Shown here: positions 1 through 8,655 of the stretch, one piece after another
How positions within the stretch are numbered: the stretch's first letter is position 1
How the letters are laid out: each line of letters opens with the position of its first letter
NCBI RefSeq assembly: GCF_000192745.1
Contig: NC_015259.1
Span: 1,689,001-1,753,000 of the forward strand
Reading direction: 5' to 3'
Source of the DNA: Polymorphum gilvum SL003B-26A1
Lineage (GTDB): Bacteria > Pseudomonadota > Alphaproteobacteria > Rhizobiales > Stappiaceae
DNA: 64,000 bases
The notes under the pieces: model-generated
Databases searched by the model: none
Seen by the model: the letters and a program-made list of their open reading frames with translations, nothing else
Told to the model about the DNA's origin: nothing
Position numbers and translations under genes: made by a program

Positions 1-1
1 G

Positions 2-50
2 CATATCCCACCAGACCAATACCCAAAGTCGCGATCGAAAGCTTCAACAT
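2..50 (-). CDS. N-terminus of an unknown, probably membrane or exported protein (cut by window edge)
   Basis: An ATG whose first base is 50 opens a minus-strand frame that runs off the left edge after about 16 codons. The visible residues (MLKLSIATLGIGLVGY) are a short basic start followed by a hydrophobic stretch, which fits a signal peptide or first membrane helix. A purine-rich GGGAGCGGGG lies just upstream. Too little is visible to name a family, and chance coding cannot be excluded. Confidence 0.4.
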   Translation of the reverse strand, partial: MLKLSIATLGIGLVGY

Positions 51-194
51 CGTCCCCGCTCCCTGATTGGCGGACCTGTCCAGGTCCTTGTCCGACAGGA
101 CGGAGAATGGCGGTACACGACTGTACTGACCCTTAATCCGGCATTCACCTGACGTTCATGCTAGGCGATTCGGCAAAAATTGCCGAGCGGGCAC

Positions 195-224
195 AAAACG
201 ACGGCCGCTCGCAGGAGCGGCCGT
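195..224 (-). terminator. Rho-independent terminator after the purL-bolA-grxD cluster
   Basis: A perfect 10-bp stem (201-210 with 215-224, ACGGCCGCTC / GAGCGGCCGT) closes a GCAG loop. Read on the minus strand it is followed within two bases by four T (AAAA at 195-198 on the plus strand). It lies about 30 bases beyond the grxD stop and would end that operon. Confidence 0.75.
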
Positions 225-253
225 CCACAGCCGGAAGGCAAGACGCGATCAGG

Positions 254-586
254 TCAGGCGCTCTGCTGGACCGCGATGCCCTTGTCGGTGAAGGCCGACT
301 GCAGTTCCCGGTTCTGGAACATTTCGCGGATGATGTCGCACCCGCCGACGAACTCCCCCTTGATATAGAGCTGGGGAATGGTCGGCCAGTTGGAGAATTC
401 CTTGATCCCCTGGCGGATCTCGTCGTCCTCGAGCACGTTGATGCCCTTGTAGTCGACGCCCAGGTAGTCGAGTATCTGCACGACCTGACCCGAGAATCCG
501 CACTGCGGAAAGTTCGGCGTACCCTTCATGAACAGCACGACGTCGTTGCTGTCGACTTCGTTCTTGATCCAGTCCTGAATGCTCAT
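254..586 (-). CDS. grxD: Monothiol glutaredoxin, Grx4/GrxD family
   Basis: A 110-residue single-domain glutaredoxin. The CGFS active site at residues 29-32 defines the monothiol class, which binds a glutathione-ligated [2Fe-2S] cluster and works in iron-sulfur trafficking. The family signatures FMKGTP before the cysteine and a [19 protein letters not shown]-like cis-proline region are present, so it looks complete. An AAGGAC ribosome site sits 7 bases before the ATG. It is last in a purL-bolA-grxD run on the same strand. CGFS glutaredoxins and BolA proteins form heterocomplexes, so the pairing is functionally meaningful. Regulation is presumably shared with purL. Confidence 0.95.
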   Translation of the reverse strand: MSIQDWIKNEVDSNDVVLFMKGTPNFPQCGFSGQVVQILDYLGVDYKGINVLEDDEIRQGIKEFSNWPTIPQLYIKGEFVGGCDIIREMFQNRELQSAFTDKGIAVQQSA

Positions 587-678
587 GTGTCCGTCCTTGA
601 TGATAGGCCAGGCATCGAAGGCCTGGAGTTCGGTCGAATTGGGGTGGGCAGGTCCCGTCGTATGTCGGATCGGTTCGA

Positions 679-912
679 TCAGTCCGGCGCGCTGGTCTGC
701 AGCGCCAGGGCGTGCAATGCGCCGCCCATGTTTCCCTTCAGCGCCTGATAGACCATCTGATGCTGCTGGACACGGCTTTTGCCCCGGAACGCCTCGGAGA
801 TCACGTTTGCAGCGTAATGATCGCCGTCGCCTGCCAGATCGCGGATCTCGACCTTTGCGTCAGGCAGGGCTGCCTTGATCAGGGTTTCGATCTCGTTTGC
901 GTCCATCGGCAT
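679..912 (-). CDS. bolA: BolA family protein (BolA2/IbaG-like)
   Basis: A 77-residue BolA-fold protein. The N-terminal acidic helix ([20 protein letters not shown]), the [11 protein letters not shown] segment and the [15 protein letters not shown] helix carrying the conserved helix-turn residues match the short BolA2/IbaG class. The His in the GDGDHY loop is the expected [2Fe-2S] ligand in complexes with CGFS glutaredoxins. The partner gene grxD lies 92 bases downstream. AAGGAC stands 9 bases before the ATG at 912. A second in-frame ATG at 906 is less well placed. It follows purL by 45 bases, so it is probably co-transcribed. Confidence 0.93.
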   Translation of the reverse strand: MPMDANEIETLIKAALPDAKVEIRDLAGDGDHYAANVISEAFRGKSRVQQHQMVYQALKGNMGGALHALALQTSAPD

Positions 913-957
913 TTGGGCGGTCCTTGTCCTGGTCTTTTTCTGGAGGTCTTGCTGGCA

Positions 958-3156
958 CTACTGCATCGCCATGTAGGCTGGGAACCAATTCTCGTGTGCC
1001 TCCCGCAGCTTTGCAACGGATATGGTGAGGATGCCCTCAACAGTCAAATCGGTGCCGCCGACCGTGCCGATCTGCTGTGCCTCGACACCAGCGTCAACAG
1101 CATCCTCCAGCAGGCTGTCGACATCGTCCGCTCGTGCGGTGATGACATAGCGGCCCTGATCCTCGCCGAAAAGGGCGGCATGGGCCAGCCCGGACAGCTT
1201 CACGGTGGCCCCCAGGTCGCTGGCCATGGCCATTTCCGCCAGGGTGACGCCGAGGCCGCCGGAGGACACGTCATGGACGGCAGTCACGCGGCGGGCGCCG
1301 ATGAACTGGCGCACCAGCAACCCGTTTCGCCGCTCCGCCGCGAGGTCGACCGGTGGGGGTGTCCCCTCTTCGCGGCCGAGAATCTCCGCAAGGTACTGGG
1401 AGGCGCCGAGGTGGGATCCAATCCCGCCAACGATGATGATCGTATCGCCCTCGCCGGCAAAGGCCGACCCGGCGCGGACGGTGACGTCGGGCAGCAGGCC
1501 GACGCCTCCGATGGCCGGCGTCGGCAGGATCGCCTTGCCTTGGGTCTCGTTGTAGAGCGAGACGTTGCCCGAGACGATAGGGAACCTCAGTGCCAGGCAG
1601 GCCTCGCCGATGCCTTTGATGCAGCCGACGAACTGGCCCATGATCTCGGGGCGTTCCGGGTTGCCGAAGTTGAGGTTATCCGTCGCGGCCAGCGGTTCGG
1701 CGCCGACCGCCGTCAGGTTGCGCCAGACCTCGGCGACGGCCTGCTTGCCGCCTTCGAACGGGTCGGCTTCGCAATAGCGGGGCGTGACGTCGACCGTGAA
1801 TGCAAGGCCCTTGCGGGTGCCTTCGACACGGACGACGCCGGCGTCGCCGCCGGGCCGAGCAGCCGTGTTGCCCTGGATCAGGGTGTCATACTGTTCGTAG
1901 ACCCAGCGGCGCGAGGATCCGTTGGCGCCGCCGACGAGCTTCAGCAGGGTCTCGGCATAGTCGGCAGGTTCCGGGATGTCGGCTGCGTTCAGGATAGGGC
2001 GCTTCTGCCACTGGTCCCAAGGCCGGTCGTATTCGGGCGCCTCGTCGCCGAGGTCCTTGATCGGCAGGTCCGCGACCACATCGCCCTGGTGCTTGACGAT
2101 GAAGCGCAGCGTGTCGGTGGTCTTGCCGACAATGGCGAAGTCGAGGCCCCATTTGCGGAAAATGGCTTCCGCCTCGGCTTCCTTCTCGGGCCGCAGGACC
2201 ATGAGCATGCGCTCCTGGCTTTCCGACAGCATCATCTCGTAGGCCGACATGCGCTCTTCACGCACCGGCACCTTGTCGAGATCGAGTTCGATGCCGAGAT
2301 CGCCCTTTGCGCCCATCTCGACTGCCGAGCAGGTCAGGCCCGCCGCCCCCATGTCCTGGATGGCGATGACGGCACCGGTCGCCATCAGTTCGAGGCAGGC
2401 CTCGAGCAGGCACTTCTCGGTGAACGGATCGCCGACCTGGACGGTCGGGCGCTTTTCCTCGATGGTGTCGTCGAATTCTGCCGAAGCCATGGTGGCGCCG
2501 CCGACGCCGTCGCGTCCGGTCTTGGCACCGAGGTAGACAACCGGCAGGCCGATACCTTCAGCCTTGGAAAGAAAGATAGAATCGGTGCGGGCAAGACCTG
2601 CAGCGAAGGCGTTGACGAGACAGTTGCCATTGTAGCGGGCATGGAATTCGACCTCGCCGCCGACCGTTGGCACGCCGAAGGAATTGCCGTAGCCGCCGAC
2701 ACCGGCGACGACGCCGGAGACGAGGTGCCGGGTGCGCGGATGGTCCGGTTCGCCGAAGCGCAGGGCGTTCATCGCCGCGATCGGGCGAGCACCCATGGTG
2801 AAGACGTCGCGCAGGATGCCGCCAACCCCGGTCGCCGCGCCCTGGTAGGGCTCGATGTAGGACGGATGATTGTGGCTTTCCATCTTGAAAACAACGGCCT
2901 GACCGTCGCCGATGTCGACCACGCCGGCATTCTCCCCCGGACCCTGGATGACCCGCGGACCGGTGGTCGGCAGGGTTTTCAGCCACTTCTTCGACGATTT
3001 GTAGGAGCAGTGCTCGTTCCACATGGCCGAGAAGATGCCGAGTTCGGTGAACGTCGGCTCGCGCCCGATCAGGTCCAGAATGCGTTGATATTCCTCGGGT
3101 TTCAGGCCGTGGGCGGCAACCAGGTCGGGCGTGATCTTGATGTCGTTGGGAATCAT
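958..3156 (-). CDS. purL: Phosphoribosylformylglycinamidine synthase, PurL subunit
   Basis: A 732-residue small-type PurL, the ATP-grasp-unrelated synthetase subunit that converts FGAR, ATP and ammonia from PurQ to FGAM in de novo purine synthesis. The N-terminal EHCSYK motif is at residues 48-53 and the MESHNHPS motif at 92-99. Both duplicated AIRS-like halves are intact, and the length is normal for the three-component PurS/PurQ/PurL enzyme. PurS and PurQ are encoded 2.8-3.9 kb upstream on the same strand. The usual direct purQ-purL junction is interrupted here by three other genes. The ribosome site before the ATG is weak. bolA and grxD follow on the same strand. Confidence 0.97.
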   Translation of the reverse strand: MIPNDIKITPDLVAAHGLKPEEYQRILDLIGREPTFTELGIFSAMWNEHCSYKSSKKWLKTLPTTGPRVIQGPGENAGVVDIGDGQAVVFKMESHNHPSYIEPYQGAATGVGGILRDVFTMGARPIAAMNALRFGEPDHPRTRHLVSGVVAGVGGYGNSFGVPTVGGEVEFHARYNGNCLVNAFAAGLARTDSIFLSKAEGIGLPVVYLGAKTGRDGVGGATMASAEFDDTIEEKRPTVQVGDPFTEKCLLEACLELMATGAVIAIQDMGAAGLTCSAVEMGAKGDLGIELDLDKVPVREERMSAYEMMLSESQERMLMVLRPEKEAEAEAIFRKWGLDFAIVGKTTDTLRFIVKHQGDVVADLPIKDLGDEAPEYDRPWDQWQKRPILNAADIPEPADYAETLLKLVGGANGSSRRWVYEQYDTLIQGNTAARPGGDAGVVRVEGTRKGLAFTVDVTPRYCEADPFEGGKQAVAEVWRNLTAVGAEPLAATDNLNFGNPERPEIMGQFVGCIKGIGEACLALRFPIVSGNVSLYNETQGKAILPTPAIGGVGLLPDVTVRAGSAFAGEGDTIIIVGGIGSHLGASQYLAEILGREEGTPPPVDLAAERRNGLLVRQFIGARRVTAVHDVSSGGLGVTLAEMAMASDLGATVKLSGLAHAALFGEDQGRYVITARADDVDSLLEDAVDAGVEAQQIGTVGGTDLTVEGILTISVAKLREAHENWFPAYMAMQ

Positions 3157-3260
3157 GGGCGTCCGGTGCGTTGGCGGATTCGGGGGCCGGGGGCGATTTT
3201 GACGGCCGGTTTACCAGATCGGGAGGCGGAATGGGAGAGAATAGCGGATCGCGGGCGCCG

Positions 3261-3274
3261 TTGACCAAGATCAA
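3261..3274 (+). promoter_or_regulatory. FNR/FixK-type box (candidate)
   Basis: TTGACCAAGATCAA fits the FNR/FixK/FnrN consensus TTGAY-N4-RTCAA in both half sites. It is centred about 68 bases upstream of the ATG at 3336, between that gene and divergent purL. The matched symmetry is directly visible. Binding by an FNR-family regulator is inferred. Confidence 0.45.
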
Positions 3275-3335
3275 CATGGGCCTGGCGACGGGTCTGTAGG
3301 ATGGCTGCGGATATCGACAGGATGGAGGACAAGCC

Positions 3336-3728
3336 ATGGTCAGCGCCTTGAAACGGTTTTTCGCTATCACCGGTCTGGCTGCGGCCGCAGCCCTGGCCGG
3401 TTCCGATGCCGGCCGGGCGCAGGGCGGACTGCTCGAGGTCTATGTCGCCTTCCTCGGGCCGGCCGACCATTACAATTCCCGCGGGGCAAGGCTGACCGAA
3501 CCCTGGCAGATCATCCGCCAGGACCGGGCCAATTTCCACCGTTTCGGCATCCGCGATCCGGGCGATCAGGGCGACCGCTTCTTCGCCTCGGCCAACAACC
3601 GCGAGCGCATGGAGCGGATGATCCTGAACGGCTACATCGACCCGAGCGCGGCGTGGCGGATCGTCAACGAGAACGTCTGGATTCGGGTCGAGATCTACCC
3701 GAACTCGGTCAATGTGACTGTCAATTGA
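3336..3728 (+). CDS. Small secreted protein of unknown function
   Basis: A 130-residue protein starting at ATG 3336 behind a clear GGAGG (9 bases upstream). Residues 1-28 form a signal peptide: basic start, hydrophobic AAAAALAG core and an AXA-type cleavage near GRA/Q. The mature part is polar and has no cysteine, with motifs such as FLGPADHYNSRG, NNRERMERMILNGYIDP and a C-terminal VRIEIYPNSVNVTVN-like beta strand. I do not recognise the family. Its stop overlaps the TTG start of the next gene, an M15 peptidase with its own signal peptide, so the two are probably translated as a pair in the cell envelope. A possible FNR/FixK box lies upstream. Confidence 0.8.
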   Translation: MVSALKRFFAITGLAAAAALAGSDAGRAQGGLLEVYVAFLGPADHYNSRGARLTEPWQIIRQDRANFHRFGIRDPGDQGDRFFASANNRERMERMILNGYIDPSAAWRIVNENVWIRVEIYPNSVNVTVN

Positions 3729-4537
3729 GACGTCTTTTCAATGTCTTGTCCCTGTGGTGCGGATTGGTCTGCGTCCTTGCGGGTCATGCCGCGCCGGCAT
3801 GGGGACTGAGCCTCGACGACAAGCTCGCGCTACTGGTCGCCGCCTATCCGCAGAGCCTGTCGCATGTGGCGGACGGGCGACTGCACTTCCGCGACGGCGG
3901 CCCGCCGCTCGCCATCGACGACGGGCGGACGAAGACCCATGCGCAGGCGCTGGAAAGCGCGGACGTGGAGGACATGCTGTCGCAGCCCTATCCGATCGGG
4001 CCGTGCGAGACGCGGTCGGAGGTCGATATCGATCCGGGCCGCGTCCGCTCCGAGGCGTTGCTGAAGCGCCTCTATGGCGCCAGCCGGGAGGCGGTTATCC
4101 GACAGCTGACCACCATCGACTGGTTCGGCGCCCGGTTGAAAGTGACGACGGCCCAGGGCATGGACCGGGCGCTCCTGAAGGTTCGAGACGATCTTGCGAA
4201 GCTTCCGGAAACCGTCATGCAGCCCGCGTCAAAGAGTGCTGGAACCTTCAACTGGAGAGTCATAGCGGGAACAGACAGGCTGTCCGTTCACAGTTTCGGT
4301 GCAGCGATAGATCTCGATACAGCCTATGCCGATTACTGGCTATGGGCGGGAGGAAGGCCGGGAGACGTGCCATACTACAAGAACAGGGTGCCGATGGAGA
4401 TCGTGGAGGTCTTCGAACGGCATGGGTTCATCTGGGGCGGACGCTGGTATCACTTCGACACGATGCATTTCGAATATCGTCCGGAACTCATCGCGATCGC
4501 CAGAACGGCCGGATTCGACGCCTGCGCCGCGCCCTGA
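3725..4537 (+). CDS. M15-family D-Ala-D-Ala carboxypeptidase-like protein, exported
   Basis: 270 residues when begun at TTG 3725. That start overlaps the upstream TGA (3726-3728) and puts a signal peptide (RRLFNVLSLWCGLVCVLAGHAAPAWG) at the N-terminus. An earlier ATG at 3653 would hide the signal peptide inside the previous gene, so I reject it. The zinc motif SVHSFGAAID places His189 and Asp196, and MHFE supplies His248, the ligand set of the VanY/DacB-type M15 peptidases. It probably trims peptidoglycan peptides. Codon choice in the second half (AGA, ATA, GGA, AGT, CTA) is clearly less GC-biased than in neighbours. The gene converges on the agmatinase. Confidence 0.85.
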   Translation: MRRLFNVLSLWCGLVCVLAGHAAPAWGLSLDDKLALLVAAYPQSLSHVADGRLHFRDGGPPLAIDDGRTKTHAQALESADVEDMLSQPYPIGPCETRSEVDIDPGRVRSEALLKRLYGASREAVIRQLTTIDWFGARLKVTTAQGMDRALLKVRDDLAKLPETVMQPASKSAGTFNWRVIAGTDRLSVHSFGAAIDLDTAYADYWLWAGGRPGDVPYYKNRVPMEIVEVFERHGFIWGGRWYHFDTMHFEYRPELIAIARTAGFDACAAP

Positions 4538-4696
4538 CGCGCGTCGAGGGTGGCGAGACTGCGTATAAATACGTATAATTCGACGTCCGAGAGACTCCGG
4601 AACGTGTCCTACTTCCCTCCTGAGACCCGCCGGAGAGTTGCCGGAGAACTGTTTGCATGCCGCCGGCCCGCTGCCGGACCGTGGCGCCCCGCCGGC

Positions 4697-5671
4697 CTAG
4701 CCGATTTCGTCGCGGGCGGTGGCGAGGACGCAGAGCAGTTCGAACATCATCGAGGCTCCGACCCAGGCGGTGCCGCCGGAGGGGTCGAAGGGCGGAGAGA
4801 TCTCGACCAGATCGGCGCCGACCAGGTTGAGGCCGTTCAGCTTGCGCACCATGCGCTGGGCCTGGAAAGTGGTGAAGCCGCCGATCTCCGGCGTGCCGGT
4901 GCCCGGCGCATAGGCGGGGTCGATGCCGTCGATGTCGAAGCTGACATAGGTCGGCTCCTGGCCGACGCGCTCGCGTGCCTCGGCCATGACGTCGTCGAGG
5001 CCGCGCTCCATCAGTTCCTCGATCATGACGATGCGCACGCCCTGGGCCTGGCCCCACTCGATGTCCTCGCCGTCGTACATGGTGCCGCGGATGCCGATCT
5101 GGACGACGCGCTCCGGGTCGAGCAGGTCTTCCTCGATGGCACGGCGGAACGGGGTGCCGTGGGTGTAGCGGAAGCCGCCGAAATAGCCGTCGAACAGGTC
5201 GGTATGGGCATCGAAGTGGATCATGCCGAGCGGGCCGGAGCGGGCGAGGGCGCGCAGGATCGGCAGCGAGACGAGATGGTCGCCGCCGGCGGTGAGCGGC
5301 ATGATGCCCCGGTCGACGACCGCGTCGTAGAAGCCGGTGATGCGGGCGAGCGCATCCTGCACGTCGGCCGGATTGACCGGCGCGTCGCCGAGGTCGGCGC
5401 AGCGGACCAGCCGGAACGGGCTGATGCCGGTGTGCGGATGGACGAATCGAATCATGGTCGAGGCGTCGCGCAACTGGCGCGGGCCGTGGCGGGCGCCGGG
5501 GCGGTTGGTGGTGCCGCCGTCCCAGGGCACGCCGATGAGGCCGATGTCGACCTGCGCCGCGCGCGGGTCGGTCAGCGGGACATGCGGCAGGCGCATGAAG
5601 GTCGGAATGCCGGCGAAGCGCGGCAGGTCGAAGCCGGACACCGGCTCGAACGAAAAGTCGTCACCCGTCAT
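4697..5671 (-). CDS. speB: Agmatinase / ureohydrolase family protein
   Basis: 324 residues from the ATG at 5671, which has GGGGG upstream; longer in-frame starts add only low-complexity sequence. The binuclear manganese ligands of ureohydrolases are all present: GGDH at 129-132, DAHTD at 154-158 and the DIDGID segment at 246-251. This family hydrolyses agmatine to putrescine and urea, or a related guanidino compound, and the exact substrate cannot be read from sequence alone. It stands between purQ (upstream, same strand) and purL, breaking the usual purQ-purL adjacency. The end converges on the M15 peptidase gene with an AT-rich patch (TATAAT at 4574-4579) between them. Confidence 0.88.
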   Translation of the reverse strand: MTGDDFSFEPVSGFDLPRFAGIPTFMRLPHVPLTDPRAAQVDIGLIGVPWDGGTTNRPGARHGPRQLRDASTMIRFVHPHTGISPFRLVRCADLGDAPVNPADVQDALARITGFYDAVVDRGIMPLTAGGDHLVSLPILRALARSGPLGMIHFDAHTDLFDGYFGGFRYTHGTPFRRAIEEDLLDPERVVQIGIRGTMYDGEDIEWGQAQGVRIVMIEELMERGLDDVMAEARERVGQEPTYVSFDIDGIDPAYAPGTGTPEIGGFTTFQAQRMVRKLNGLNLVGADLVEISPPFDPSGGTAWVGASMMFELLCVLATARDEIG

Positions 5672-5949
5672 TTTCAGCCCCCGTTCTGCACCCAGCATGC
5701 ACAACGGGCCGGGCAGCGACAAGAGGCGGGGCTCGATGCACGCAAGGGGGCGGCCGTCATTCCCCCCGGCCGCCGTCCCGCCAGCGGTCGCCCCGGGCGA
5801 GCAGCGCGAGGCCGGGGTTCCCTCGTTTGCAGAGCGGTGGTTGCATGGCTCTGCCCGCACCGCTGCGCTCCTGCGACCTTGCGGAGCGACGATGCGCGAG
5901 CGGGCTGCGGGTTTCCGCTGCGCTTGGCCGGGGATGCGGGGAGGGACGG

Positions 5950-6621
5950 TCAGCCGACCAGTTCGCCCATCAGGCTTTCGAACAGCAGTCGGCCGTCGGT
6001 GCCGCCCTGGAGCGGTTCGACCAGGTTCTCCGGGTGCGGCATCATGCCGAGCACGTTGCCCCTGGCGTTGACGATGCCGGCGATATCGTGGATCGAGCCG
6101 TTCGGGTTGCTGCCCTCCGCATAGCGGAAGACGACCTGGCCGTTGTCCTCGATGGCTTTCAGTGTCTCGGCGTCGGCGAAATAGTTGCCGTCATGGTGGG
6201 CGACCGGGCAGCGCCAGACCTGGCCGGCGTCGAAGCGGTTGGAGAAGGCGGTGCGGGTGTTGACCGTCTCCAGCTTCACCTCGCGGCAGACGAACTTCAG
6301 ATGGGCGTTGCGCATCAGCGCGCCCGGCAGCAGGCCAGCCTCGGTGAGGATCTGGAAGCCGTTGCAGACGCCGAGGACATAGACGCCGCTGGCCGCCTTG
6401 TCGATCACCGCCCGAAGTACGGGAGAGCGTGCGGCGATGGCGCCGGCGCGCAGGTAGTCGCCGTAGGAGAAGCCGCCGGGCACGACGATGAGGTCGACGT
6501 CGGGGATCTTGGTCTCGGTGTGCCAGACCGTCACCGGCTTCACGCCGGTCACCAGTTCCAGCGCGTGGAGCATGTCGCGGTCGCGGTTGAGGCCGGGGCA
6601 GAGGATGACGGCGGATTTCAT
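5950..6621 (-). CDS. purQ: Phosphoribosylformylglycinamidine synthase, glutaminase subunit PurQ
   Basis: A 223-residue class I glutamine amidotransferase that supplies ammonia to PurL. The nucleophile elbow GVCNGFQ places the catalytic Cys at 86, and the C-terminal MPHPENL segment carries the catalytic His. [15 protein letters not shown] is the PurQ oxyanion region. Length and motifs are typical. It is the last of four closely spaced minus-strand genes, purC-purS-small membrane protein-purQ. A 43-base gap separates it from the 35-residue ORF. Confidence 0.96.
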   Translation of the reverse strand: MKSAVILCPGLNRDRDMLHALELVTGVKPVTVWHTETKIPDVDLIVVPGGFSYGDYLRAGAIAARSPVLRAVIDKAASGVYVLGVCNGFQILTEAGLLPGALMRNAHLKFVCREVKLETVNTRTAFSNRFDAGQVWRCPVAHHDGNYFADAETLKAIEDNGQVVFRYAEGSNPNGSIHDIAGIVNARGNVLGMMPHPENLVEPLQGGTDGRLLFESLMGELVG

Positions 6622-6664
6622 GGTCGCGGGTTCCCGGTGGTCAGGAGCGGTTACGGCAGGCGAA

Positions 6665-6772
6665 TCACAGCAGCACGAGAACGGCGATCACGCTGACGAC
6701 GGCCGGCAGAACGATGAAGACCGCCGCCTTGACGGCCAGGAAGCGGATCGCGCGGGCGGTATCGTCGTCCAT
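6665..6772 (-). CDS. 35-residue membrane protein between purS and purQ (FGAM synthase-associated small membrane protein)
   Basis: An ATG at 6772 opens a 35-codon frame ending in TGA at 6665. It starts 19 bases after the purS stop and ends 43 bases before the purQ start. The product has a charged N-terminus ([17 protein letters not shown]) and one hydrophobic helix ([18 protein letters not shown]) running to the C-terminus. This position and design match a small family annotated in Hyphomicrobiales as FGAM synthase-associated small membrane protein. Its role is unknown; tethering or regulating the PurSQL complex is only a guess. The ribosome site is weak (GGCCGGCGACG), suggesting translational coupling with purS. 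Confidence 0.75.
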   Translation of the reverse strand: MDDDTARAIRFLAVKAAVFIVLPAVVSVIAVLVLL

Positions 6773-6791
6773 GGCGTCGCCGGCCTGCGTG

Positions 6792-7031
6792 TCAGAGGAT
6801 TTCGATCGAATAGTTCTCGATCACCGTGTTGGCGAGCAGCTTCTCGCACATGGCGGCGAGGTCGGTGCGGGCGGCGGCGGCGTCGCGGCCGTCGAGCTCG
6901 ATGTCGAACACCTTGCCCTGGCGCACGCCGCCGATGCCGGAAAAGCCGAGCGCGCCGAGCGCGCCCTCGATCGCCTTGCCCTGGGGGTCGAGGACGCCGT
7001 TCTTCAAGGTGACGGTTACGCGTGCCTTCAT
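6792..7031 (-). CDS. purS: Phosphoribosylformylglycinamidine synthase subunit PurS
   Basis: 79 residues from ATG 7031, which has GAAGG upstream. The start MKARVTVTLKNGVLDPQG and the GFSGIGGVRQGKVFDIEL segment are diagnostic of PurS, the small dimeric bridge that joins PurQ to PurL for ammonia transfer. A longer frame upstream only reads through leader sequence. It follows purC by 130 bases and precedes the 35-residue membrane ORF and purQ, forming one transcription unit. Confidence 0.95.
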   Translation of the reverse strand: MKARVTVTLKNGVLDPQGKAIEGALGALGFSGIGGVRQGKVFDIELDGRDAAAARTDLAAMCEKLLANTVIENYSIEIL

Positions 7032-7161
7032 GTGCCGGTGGCCTTCTTGCGAAGCGGTCTGTCGCCGCACGGTGCAGAAACGGACGGGCGCCGATGGCGC
7101 CCGCGGTCAGTCGCAGGGGGAACGCGGCGCCATCCTCACACGGAGGCGCCGCGTCGCCGGG

Positions 7162-7926
7162 TCACTTGACCAGGGTCGGGCCCGAACCCGTCGGGCGGTC
7201 GTTGTCGTTCAGGATGCCGAGCCGGCGCGCGACTTCCTGATAGGCCTCGAGCAGGCCGCCCATGTCGCGACGGAAGCGGTCCTTGTCCATCTTCTCGTTC
7301 GTGGCGATGTCCCACAGACGGCAGCTGTCCGGCGAGATCTCGTCGGCGACGACGATCCGCATCATGTCGCCTTCGAACAGGCGGCCGCACTCGATCTTGA
7401 AATCGACCAGGCGGATGCCGACGCCGAGGAACAGGCCGGACAGGAAGTCGTTGACGCGGATGGCGAGCGCCATAATGTCGTCGAGTTCCTGCGGGGTGGC
7501 CCAGCCGAAGGCGGTGATGTGCTCTTCGGACACCATCGGGTCGCCCAGTTCGTCGTTCTTGTAGTAGAACTCGATGATCGAGCGCGGCAGCTGGGTGCCT
7601 TCCTCGAGGCCGAGACGCTTGGACAGCGAGCCGGCCGCGACGTTGCGCACGACGACCTCGAGCGGGATGATCTCGACTTCGCGGATCAGCTGTTCGCGCA
7701 TGTTCATCCGGCGAATGAAATGGGTCGGAATGCCCATGCCGTTCAGCTGGTTGAAGATGAACTCGGAGATGCGGTTGTTGAGGACACCCTTGCCGTCGAC
7801 AATCTCGTGTTTCTTGGCGTTGAAGGCGGTTGCATCGTCCTTGAAGTGCTGGATCAGGGTTCCAGGCTCCGGGCCCTCGTAGAGGATCTTGCCCTTGCCT
7901 TCATAGATGCGCCGGCGGCGGTTCAT
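7162..7926 (-). CDS. purC: SAICAR synthetase (phosphoribosylaminoimidazole-succinocarboxamide synthase)
   Basis: 254 residues from ATG 7926 ([18 protein letters not shown]), the length usual for alphaproteobacterial PurC. It joins CAIR and aspartate using ATP. The ATP-binding N-terminal strand, [17 protein letters not shown], the RNVAAGSL motif and [20 protein letters not shown] are intact. The start is not certain: no Shine-Dalgarno precedes 7926, whereas an in-frame ATG at 7959 (adding [11 protein letters not shown]) has AAAGGAG 12 bases upstream. It is the first gene of the purC-purS-purQ group and is divergent from the DUF1476 gene. Confidence 0.95.
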   Translation of the reverse strand: MNRRRRIYEGKGKILYEGPEPGTLIQHFKDDATAFNAKKHEIVDGKGVLNNRISEFIFNQLNGMGIPTHFIRRMNMREQLIREVEIIPLEVVVRNVAAGSLSKRLGLEEGTQLPRSIIEFYYKNDELGDPMVSEEHITAFGWATPQELDDIMALAIRVNDFLSGLFLGVGIRLVDFKIECGRLFEGDMMRIVVADEISPDSCRLWDIATNEKMDKDRFRRDMGGLLEAYQEVARRLGILNDNDRPTGSGPTLVK

Positions 7927-8242
7927 AGGCACGTACCGTGTTCGTTTGAGGAAATCCATCGAGGCGGGTAACTCCTTTGTGTTCCGATGCCGGGTGGCGC
8001 AAGTGCTGACCAATCACCGATGCATCGACATCCAGTCCCGCATTAGCGGCGCGGAACTTACCCGATCGCCGGTCAAAGTACAACGTGAAGCTTTGCCGGT
8101 TTCCCGCAGGGCTCTCATGCTTATGGGGCATGGCGCGCATATCGCGTTGATTTGCGTCGGTGCCGAGGCTATGCAGAGGCTCAGACAGGGCCCATATGTG
8201 AGGGGCGCCGGACGCACTGTCCGCAGTTCAGGAGGCACCAGG
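7927..8242. other. Divergent intergenic region purC / DUF1476
   Basis: 316 bases with no supported gene. The part next to purC holds the AAAGGAG site discussed under purC. GGAGG at 8231-8235 serves the DUF1476 gene. It must contain both divergent promoters, but I see no convincing -35/-10 pair or strong palindrome. Confidence 0.6.
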
Positions 8243-8566
8243 ATGAGCACGTTCAACAAGCGCGAGGAAGGTTTCGAGAACAAGTTCGCGCATGACGAGG
8301 AACTGAGGTTCAAGGCCAACGCCCGCCGGAACAAGCTGCTCGGCCTGTGGGCTGCGGAGAAGCTCGGCCTGTCGGGCGACAAGGCGGAAGACTATGCCAA
8401 GGAAGTGGTGCGGGCCGATTTCGAGGAGCCGGGCCACGAGGACGTGTTCCGCAAGATCCGCGGCGACTTCGATGCCGCCGGCGTCGACCAGTCCGACCAC
8501 CAGATTCGCCGCACCATGGACGAACTGCTGCAGACCGCCGTCCAGCAGATCCAGACCGGGGGCTGA
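8243..8566 (+). CDS. DUF1476 protein, F1-ATPase zeta-subunit family
   Basis: 107 residues from ATG 8243, which has GGAGG 7 bases upstream; the longer upstream frame lacks a ribosome site. The sequence (FNKREEGFENKFAHDEEL, ARRNKLLGLWAAEKLGL, and a C-terminal HQIRRTMDELLQTAVQQI helix) is characteristic of DUF1476. The Paracoccus denitrificans member is the zeta inhibitor of the F1FO ATP synthase, whose N-terminal segment blocks reverse rotation. It is commonly found beside pur genes in Rhizobiales. A strong terminator follows directly, so the gene is probably monocistronic. Confidence 0.92.
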   Translation: MSTFNKREEGFENKFAHDEELRFKANARRNKLLGLWAAEKLGLSGDKAEDYAKEVVRADFEEPGHEDVFRKIRGDFDAAGVDQSDHQIRRTMDELLQTAVQQIQTGG

Positions 8567-8598
8567 CCGCCTTTCGCTGGCGCGCGGTTCGGACAAGC

Positions 8599-8629
8599 AA
8601 GGGCTCCCGCGGCGCGGGAGCCCTTTTTT
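8599..8629 (+). terminator. Rho-independent terminator after DUF1476
   Basis: A perfect 10-bp GC-rich stem, GGGCTCCCGC (8601-8610) with GCGGGAGCCC (8614-8623), has a 3-base loop and is followed by six T. AA before the stem can extend it. This is the clearest intrinsic terminator in the window. Confidence 0.95.
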
Positions 8630-8655
8630 GCTGCGTGGTTTCCGGTTCGCGCTTA

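Noticed and set aside
712-3264. Very long plus-strand open frame across bolA/purL
   Set aside because: It is antisense to the intact purL gene; codons and residues have no protein-like pattern. High GC produces long shadow frames.
4574-4579. TATAAT box between the convergent M15 peptidase and agmatinase genes
   Set aside because: No matching -35 element is found at 16-18 bases upstream, and no gene starts downstream of it.
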